Source: Icerya purchasi
Taxonomy: Eukaryota > Arthropoda > Insecta > Hemiptera > Monophlebidae
Direction: 5' to 3'
Assembly: GCA_039619475.1 (NCBI GenBank)
Contig: CM077116.1
Location: 457,373,576 to 457,437,575 of the forward strand
Length of the DNA stretch: 64,000 bases
How positions within the stretch are numbered: position 1 is the first letter of the stretch; each line of letters begins with the position of its first letter. The position numbers were made by a program, and so were the translations under genes. Below are positions 56,601 to 64,000 of the stretch, in pieces. The notes beneath the pieces were generated by a model. It did not search any database and had not been told where the DNA came from. It saw only the letters and a list, made by a program, of their open reading frames with translations.

Positions 56601-57370
56601 GCTATTCGTAGGGGCCAGGAAAATTTATTTTCACCTCGCCGGCAATAACAATTCGAATTGTAAGCGTGTATCTGAAACCGGGTTAGTTAATGTAGGCGCG
56701 TATAAGTGTGAAATCGGCTCGCCGATTGCTTGCGAATCGCTGTGATTAATTGCGCGCAGCGAGCAAGATCAAATAAGTAAAATGCAGGTAGTCGCTGGAC
56801 CGCTAGAGTCGCGGTGTAACGACTTTGATGATTTATCGCCGAGCCTAATTTGTATCTCCGACGCAGACGGGACGGAATGGAGGGCGCGCTCTGGAATTAG
56901 CTAGGCAGTCTGAAGTATTTTACGACACGATTCCGGGACAGAGCGTTGCAGCCCTGTGCGCGCGTGCGCTTGTATGCGAACGGACCAACGGAAGACCGCG
57001 TCGATCTGTAGTTCCGGCGAATTCGGATTAGCAATGTAAGGAAGGAGGATAAGGCGAGAAGGATGTGTGAGCGGTAGAGCCGAGTTGGCGTAACAACGGC
57101 AATGGCACAATGGCCCCGGAAAGTAATTGCACACCGCTGATAACAACAAGGCAACACTCATCCATCATAAGTGGCGTCGGTGGTCGCGGCGATTCTTGTT
57201 TACCTAGTGATTCACCTTATCAGCGGTTTCACAGCAGCCCCAGAAACTGAAATTTGACATCGCCACACTAACCCCGTACAGAGCCGAGTCGCCGATGCAC
57301 GTATACGTAACCGCGTCCGTAAATGCTCGGAAACCGTCCGTACTGCACACATAAAGCCGGCGCTATATAG
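56601..57370. other. CpG-rich block, no gene recognised
   Basis: Locally CpG-rich. Two minus-strand frames of 86 codons overlap out of phase (56897-57157 and 56901-57161); at most one can be real and neither has a domain. It resembles the other CpG-rich blocks (1-640, 5001-5760, 37750-38860). Candidate exon, promoter or regulatory element. Confidence 0.3.
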
Positions 57371-60110
57371 ATAATTCGATCATAGTTTATTAATTTTAAA
57401 CGCGTACACTTCTCAGAATTGGATTGAGGGATATACATATGTGTGTATAGATAAAAACATTATAATATCTCCTTCGCTCCGACTCTCCCGTTTTTCCCGA
57501 TGTTACCACTTGCAACTCAATCATTCGCTGCTGGCTCGCTGGTGACAAAAGAGGAAAAGAAAAAAACAAACTCCTTTACTTTTTCTTATTCCGTTTAAAT
57601 AAACAAAACAAAAAAAAAAAACAAAACGGTGTAAAATTCAAAAAATATTTATGTAAATGAAAAATTATTTTCGGCCTTTTGAAATGTGCGCGCGTTACAC
57701 TTGAAAATGCGGAGAATGTTTTGCTGTGTTTTTAGAAAAAGCAATATTTTTATGTTTTTTTAATTTCAACGGGGAAAAAATCTCCGTTTTCGCGCTTTTT
57801 TCGACTTTTCCGGCAATACACCGCGGTGCGTGAATTTTTTAGCAGAGAAATTTGGAAGCCGTCTGAAAGGCGATTGTAATTTTGTTAAGAGACTTTGTAA
57901 TATAGGCTTTCATTTCTAAATTTTAGGATTGATTGTGAAGAAACCTTAACGGCAAGATCGTTTTATCTATTTTACTACGCTTTGTATTATCGTAAAAAGA
58001 TAAAATTCGTTTGAATAGCGGGGTTACGTCTGATTTGAATAAGTTATAAACTTGTGAGACGTTACGATGAGGACGTAGTACCGCAATGTCGCTACAATGG
58101 TTTAATTTATTTGACGTAGTCTATACGGCGGACACTTATCTACGATTCTAGTCGAATATTATCTCAAAATAAACAGAAGTACTAGTACCGCACTTCTACA
58201 AATAATAATAATAATAATCAAATCATATCAAATCGTACTTTATTATCACATTGATTAATGGTAATAAGGTATGATTTGATTTTATATCAATAGTGATAAT
58301 AATAATAATAATAATAATAGTAATAGCAGTAATACAAAATGGAAGGTGGAAAATGTCGACAGAGCAAACTTTACAGTATTAATAATAATCGTGTTAATAA
58401 TAAGACAAGCAGACCATAATTAGCGACAAAAATAGAGGAAAATCGAAACGAAAATGGAACAAAAAAATTATCACTACTATCGAATCAAGAGTATCTCTGA
58501 TACTGATTAAGATCATTAAGAAAAAATATAAAAATTCTTTTTTAATTAAATGATTCTGACAATAGTGAATAATTTCCAAACAAAAGAAATAAGGGGGGGG
58601 GGTTAAATTCAGGCGAAGCGACCAAAATTATTTGAAATGTGAAATTATTCTATTACTGCGAACATGCAGACAATTAAAATGCTGTCGGCAATATAGAGAG
58701 ACGGTTTTCTTTTATGTACCGAGTCTATAAGAGATATTTCGCCAGAAAAGTGTTATCATAGGCGGTTTCGACTTTTTTATTAATAAGTTCGTACGGAAAA
58801 AGAAAACTAGAAATTGCGTAACGATTTTAAAATATTAATAACTTATTTCTTTATTTCGTGCCATAAATTATGCACGTGAACGATAACAGATTAACTTGGG
58901 CCCGATATATTTCTAACTTAAAATCCGATTACATATAAAGTTATTTTGCACTATTCGATGTAATCCTTAAATTATAATATCGATCCGAAGTTTGCCTATA
59001 AAGCCTTAGTCTTAAGTAAAATAAATCACAGATTCCGGATGTACCGGAGTCAGTTCTACGGTATATTCTAAGAAATTTCGATTTCATTCCTGCGTTAAGA
59101 ATTATTTCGGCAATCCATTATCCATCGTCTTGCGTACATTAACTGGCGTTTTTTTTTATTTAAGTTCCCCCGATCCTCTTCAGAGCAATTTTTACTTCCT
59201 TATTGTCGTTTTGAAATCGCTTTCCCCGCGATTCACTTACCTATATTCATCGAGTTAGAGAACGGTAATCGAATTCGAAGCGGCCAGTATTGTACGAAGA
59301 AATGTATTACCTTCTCATTTTTAGTATTGACAAATTTGGCTTCTTAATAGCAGAGGAGGAAAGCAATTAACGTGCGTCCAGAAACGGAAGGATTACTGTT
59401 AAGGAATAGGTTTAGTAATATAGATTAAGTATAACTTATAAGGACGAGAGCAGATTTAGGAAAGACTAGAAAAGGATAAATTATGGTGACGTACCATTCT
59501 AAAATTGAGAAAAACTATCAAGTCGTATTTTATTTCAAAAAGACCGGTATGTCATCGGCAAAAGAATAAGAACGGAGGTTTTGAAAATATCGAAGAGGGT
59601 AAGACCACTTTTAACACTGAAACAGGATGTTAATCGTTGTCATCTTACCACGTAGAGAAAGAAAATAAACGACATCATCAAAAAAGTACAAGAAACATCA
59701 ATACAAGAACCAGAGTAACGCAATCAAAAAAATCAGTTCAGAAATCGAGAACATATATGAAAAACCAGACCTTTCTAAAGCGTGCATTTGAAAAATTTTC
59801 TATGAAATAAAGTTTCTGGACATGAAAACGATTTCTCTTTAGCTATAACAATAGAATACGTTCAAGATAGAGAAAAGCTCTGCTGCGAATGAGAAAAAAG
59901 TCAAAAAGATAAATTACTAGGAGTTTGTATAGACAGATTTTTAAAACCAGAGAAATCCGGAACGGGACTGGAATCATTACGACAGGCGTTGGTTCGTTTT
60001 AACCTGAAAAGATTAAGAGTAAAACAGTAAATGGAGAAGTTGAACAAAAAGGGATAGACCTCGGTTCACGGAACTTCACCATCGAAATTATGTAATAAGC
60101 TCGCTCTATA
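57371..60110. other. no gene recognised; AAT microsatellites near 58.2-58.3 kb
   Basis: (AAT)n tracts at 58199-58218 and 58298-58320 flank a small inverted repeat (AATCAAATCATA / TATGATTTGATT). The segment 59600-60060 reads like a decayed coding sequence (for example FLKPEKSGTGLESLRQAL) but cannot be assigned. Confidence 0.4.
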
Positions 60111-60113
60111 TAT

Positions 60114-60347
60114 TTAAATTAAAGAGGTGTCCCGAAAAGATGGAAATATAAAGGCTCTAGCCATTTTCCGAAAATAATCAGTAGTCGAGTCATAAGGAGA
60201 TTTCTTGCTCAGAGTCTTTACTGGCTTCCTTTTATCGTTCTCATCGTGATTTCCGGACCGATTTCTACCCTTCCTTCTCTTCTCGTCTAATACCTGTTCT
60301 TTCCACCTTTCAGTACAACCATCTGCTTCCGCTGTACCTGGTTCCAT
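60114..60347 (-). CDS. hypothetical 77-codon frame
   Basis: Highly charged product (MEPGTAEADGCTERWKEQVL ... KRKPVKTLSKKSPYDSTTDY). The frame stays open about 14 codons upstream of the Met. Composition is more protein-like than most frames in the window, but there is no known domain, no paralogue here and no splice evidence. It could be an exon, a retroposon ORF1 piece or chance. Confidence 0.15.
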   Translation of the reverse strand: MEPGTAEADGCTERWKEQVLDEKRRKGRNRSGNHDENDKRKPVKTLSKKSPYDSTTDYFRKMARAFIFPSFRDTSLI

Positions 60348-60395
60348 CTCTTCTTCCCTAACGTTTGTCGTTCTATTATTTCTGACTCAAATAAA

Positions 60396-60996
60396 ATCTA
60401 CAAGTTGTATTCGCGCTAGGTACCGAAAATGTTGACTGAGGAGCACAAAATCAAACGTTTAGCCAGTGCATCGAGTTTCCTTGAGCGGTACAGGACGGAA
60501 GGTGATGATTTTTTAAGCCAAATTGTCACAGGCGACGAAACATGGGTGGCATTTGTTACACCGGAAACAAAGCAGCAATCCATGGAATGGCGGCATTCAT
60601 CTTCACCCGAGATCAAACAAACAATTTCAGCCTGGAAAATCATGTGAATTGTGTTTTGCGACAGAAAGGGTGTGTTGCTTGTGGATTTTTTGCCTCGTGG
60701 TAACACAATAAATGCAACAATTTATTGTAAGACCTTAAAAAATTTGCGCCGTGCAATTCAAAACAAAATGCTGAGTGAAGGAATCGTTTTGCTCCATGAC
60801 AATGCCCGTCCACACACGACTAATCAAACTCAAGATCTCAGGCTGGGAACAACTTGATCACCCTCCGTACAGTCCCGATGTAGCGCCCTCTGACTATCAC
60901 GTGTTCCCCCATTTTAAGATGCATCTGGGTGGTCAGCACCACGGCGAAGATGACGAAGTTAAAACGGCCGTGTTGGAAATTCTCGAAGAAATATAG
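60396..60996 (+). pseudogene. mariner transposase remnant (catalytic half)
   Basis: DDE/D transposase that cuts and pastes mariner DNA. Read across one stop and one frameshift: RxVPKMLTEEHKIKRLASA (W to stop near 60417), IVTGDETWVAFVTPETKQQS (first Asp), FCDRKGVLLVDFLPRG, IVLLHDNARPH (second Asp), HPPYSPDVAPSDYHVF (third Asp, DD34D spacing type) and HLGGQHHGEDDEVK. TGA at 60645-60647; +1 shift near 60835. The N-terminal DNA-binding part and the C-terminal KCLN block are missing. No terminal inverted repeats found. Confidence 0.88.
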
Positions 60997-62941
60997 ATCA
61001 TTAAGGAAGCGACTTTTGGCATGTTCGTATTTGGTACCACAGTAAATTGTTATGGTCAAATTCCAGAAACTGGCGAGTATCACAACAAACAGCAAAACTG
61101 CAGCCAGTAAAATTTAAACTCATTAAGACACGCTTCATACGCAAAACAACAGATGGTAATAACATACGTACAGGTCCTAGACGGCGGAAACATGTTTTAC
61201 GGGTAGGGGTCATTCCTAATTAATTTTTTGAAACTAAGAAGATATTGATGAAAAAAGAATTTGGCAGCTCCTGAAAATTTTTATAAACAGACTACAAATT
61301 CTCTTATTGACTCTCAGTCTTAAAAAATGCCGCAGTGGTCTTTTTTTTTCCTAGTACGAACGTTTTTACTTTATCGCAAATTATTTTACGGACTTCCATT
61401 TGAAAATTGCCCATTTATTATCTCGCTTCAAAACATCGTGAAAGTCGTACGTTACAAAAAAAAAGCATAAACTTTTCGAAAACAGGAATTAAAAAAGATT
61501 TCGAAATTTTTCGATCAACAGTAATTTTTTCGGCCTTCAATGACGATCAAAAGTACCGAACGCTTCTTCATTAGAAGAAAATGATCAAGGGAGATTTAAA
61601 AAAAGAAAAAAACAGCAAAAAAACTTGAAACAAAATGAAGTCTCATTCCGTTATCAACCCAGCATTACTGAAGTCCTCAAAATGCGCTGTTCAAAAATGA
61701 TAATTGAACGAAATGATTTCGAGATGATTTTCTAGTCGGAAGTTCGTCGAACTGATGTGCTCGAGACGTTCAATCTAAATAACAATTCATTCCTACTATC
61801 CGTAGTGACACAACTGAGTATTAAAATCCCTTGCAACCGCATTCCATTCCTCCATTAAATAATTTTGTTTTTTACTTTTTTAACAAAAAGTGGCAGACTT
61901 CGCACACGAGGATTTTATAAGTTTTACTCCGAAGAGTATGACCGTTACTGATACACATTCGCTAATTAAAAAGAGGTGAAACCGTAAAACACATTCGTGA
62001 TATTCAGATGTTTCTTATTAAATAAGAGGAAATTTATGTACACATAAATTTAGAAAGCGAAGATTTATTTCCTTTTGCTTTTCCAAAGGCATTTCGGTTA
62101 CAAAAGAAGTTACAAACAACTTCGTGTAAAAGATTACAAAGTTTGACGGAACAATTAAACTTAAACGGTAACAACAACGCAACTTCACGAACGTTTAATG
62201 TGGACGAATTTATAAGAAAGTATTTGCGCGCCATACAAAGCACAGTGAAACGGGTTAATTGCTTCCGAGAGTTTTCATCATATAACGCGAACGTACGGTA
62301 CATTCTGTAAATTTGACTTAAAAAAAAATTAACGCTTCAGTTTGCGCTCTAACAAATGTTATTCACGAATGCATCGCTCGGAAATAGGTCTAGGAATGGA
62401 ACGATAATAGGCGATTCAGACGATTTTTAAGATGAACTAGCACACAACTAGCTGAAACGTTAGTTGTTGTCGCAGCATTTACAACCTCAGTAAAAGCGGA
62501 ATCGCTAGAAAAATCTTAAGACTATGCGTTTTTGGTATAGAAATGGTGTAGAATAATTAATTTCGCACGCCAAAGAGTGACGCAGTCGGAATTGCTACTA
62601 AACCAATCTTCGATCCACATTATACAGTAAGCATCGATGACTTACAATTCGAACGACGTGTCTCTGATTTTCTAGCGAAGACACAAATAAAATTTTCCGA
62701 ATTACCTAGGTAGTACGCTGGCAGCCCAGCAGTCACGGTGCTCGGCTACCAAAGTATCTAGTATCTTCAGCATCACGCTATTAGCTTTTATTTAAAACTA
62801 AATATTGATTTAAAAAATAATATCCGGGTATGAAAAATGTGATCCGGAAAGGACAACAGAACTGGCATTGATTCTCTTAGGATCCCTATTTGAGAACTTT
62901 ATAGTGTTTTAAGAGATTTAATTACACGCTATAAGCATTAT
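60997..62941. other. no gene recognised
   Basis: Immediately after the mariner remnant, 61000-61215 keeps a coding-like flavour on both strands, but it is not mariner and remains unassigned. The rest is AT-rich with A-runs. The 89-codon minus frame 62034-62303 is unrecognised. Confidence 0.4.
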
Positions 62942-63206
62942 TGATTGAAAATAAGAATTACACGAAGCAAGGAAACAACCTGGAATTCCGTATTTTTAGG
63001 TTGATCAAGGAATAAAATTTTCTTTTCTTTCCTCAGAGGCTTATTTCATCGCGTGTTTGTTTTATTATTTTTTTCACATCCCCGGATAGATCTTATTAAA
63101 TAAATAAGCCTCTGAGGAAAGAAAAGAAAATGTTATTCCTTGATCAACCTAAAAATACGGAATTCCTGGTTGTTTCCTTGCTTCGTGTAATTCTTATTTT
63201 CAATCA
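62942..63206. repeat. near-perfect fold-back (105-bp arms)
   Basis: Arms 62942-63046 and 63102-63206 are reverse complements with two mismatches by eye, around a 55-base spacer. Landmark words: CCTTGATCAACCTAAAAATA and GAGGAAAGAAAAGAAAA in the right arm. No coding frame and no relatives noticed in the window. The outer flanks did not give a clear duplication. Confidence 0.85.
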
Positions 63207-64000
63207 TGAGCTCCGGGCAAAATGAGGCAAAGTGCTGTGTATCTGTAATAAATTTTTAAGAAAGACAAAAACTACTTTCAATCTCGTCGGGAGAGGATAT
63301 AGCACCCCGCAGTGACCATAATTTATTATTTATCACGTGGCCGTTACCGGTCTAAAATTGCGAAACCGGCTGAAATTCTTAACCGGCTATTCAGCACCGA
63401 TGAGACTGAGATGGTGATCGAAGAAGACAGACAGCGAGACGAGGATTGTTGTTTCCGATCTAATTTTTACTAGGTATTGAAATAAATAAATTCCTTTCCG
63501 TATGTGAGACATCTTGCATTGTTACTCGAGAATGTCTGCCTAAGTATAGTGTGTACACATTTGTATTACCTCATTTTGGCACAATTTAGAGGGGTTGGAC
63601 TGCTACAAAGATCCATAAGAGGGCTCAGGGAAGTTGATGCTTCTTGTCCATAGTTTTGTATTGAAATAAACAGCATATAGGTTGAATACAAATACTGTAT
63701 CGTAAACAGCTTCATTTTCAATCAAATTTTCACTTACCCTGCATTTTTGCCAATTTTAACTATGCCCCATCCGAAATTTCTTTTTGACCAAAGTATATCT
63801 TATTTAAGGGGTTTAAAATATATTTAAAAATGCCGGTTTCATTTTTGTGCTCGTGTATTTTATTGGTAAAAAATATGAACAATGTTAGAAAGTGTCATCT
63901 GGAGAGTGAAACACGATGGGAGGGGGTTGTTGATTTTTTCAAAGATGCTTCTCCCATGTGTCTACAACATCCTGAAAAATTTAAAAAGTCGGTCAACTTG
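63207..64000. other. no gene recognised
   Basis: Nothing supported up to the window end. TATTGAAATAAA occurs twice (63476 and 63659 regions). Confidence 0.4.

Noticed and set aside
1..64000. tRNA, rRNA or snRNA genes
   Set aside because: No A/B-box pair with cloverleaf ends and no recognisable rRNA or snRNA block was seen on either strand; a covariance search would be needed to exclude them.

Overview
This window looks like non-coding DNA (a long intron or an intergenic stretch) from an insect nuclear genome. The sequence is AT-rich, with long poly(A)/poly(T) runs and AT and AAT microsatellites. It has no dense or operon-like gene layout, and no tRNA, rRNA, CRISPR array or intact host gene could be recognised. 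The transposon set (Jockey-like, CR1-like, I-like with RNase H, R4/Dong-like LINEs, mariner, hAT MITEs) is typical of insects. A hymenopteran such as an ant is my best guess, resting on general familiarity with such repeats and not on a search.

Layout. 1-8 kb: low-complexity DNA with a CpG-rich block at each of 1-0.6 and 5.0-5.8 kb and two small fold-back repeats (1.94 and 3.45 kb). 8-24 kb: an outer pair of inverted copies of a dispersed repeat (8.04-8.69 and 22.67-24.04 kb) and an inner pair of inverted copies of one LINE 3' end (11.0-12.2 plus, 17.6-18.47 minus). Dead I-like LINE pieces (14.3-15.1 and 16.4-17.6 kb) lie between. The second copy of the outer repeat carries an insert that holds a perfect 119-bp-arm palindrome with a 14-bp target-site duplication (TSD). 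25-36 kb is the transposon core: a hAT MITE; a minus-strand Jockey-like LINE damaged by only one stop and one frameshift; a rearranged LINE; a plus-strand RNase H LINE; an R4/Dong-like LINE split by a 734-bp retroposon with an 11-bp TSD; and an internally deleted mariner. 36-46 kb: mostly unrecognised DNA, with a CpG-rich block (37.7-38.9), a 22-bp tandem repeat and a 197-bp-arm hairpin (42 kb). 46.3-49.1 kb: two minus-strand LINE remnants. 50.1 kb: a hAT MITE with an 8-bp TSD and internal 117-bp repeats. 51-64 kb: mostly unrecognised DNA, a CpG-rich block (56.6-57.4), a mariner transposase remnant (60.4) and a 105-bp-arm hairpin (62.9).

No gene set works together here. The biology is that of accumulated, nested and decaying mobile elements. 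The signals I find most worth a second look are the fold-back elements, above all the 22.9 kb insertion with its hammerhead/Penelope-like motif, the two hAT MITEs, and the composite retroposon inside the R4/Dong-like element.
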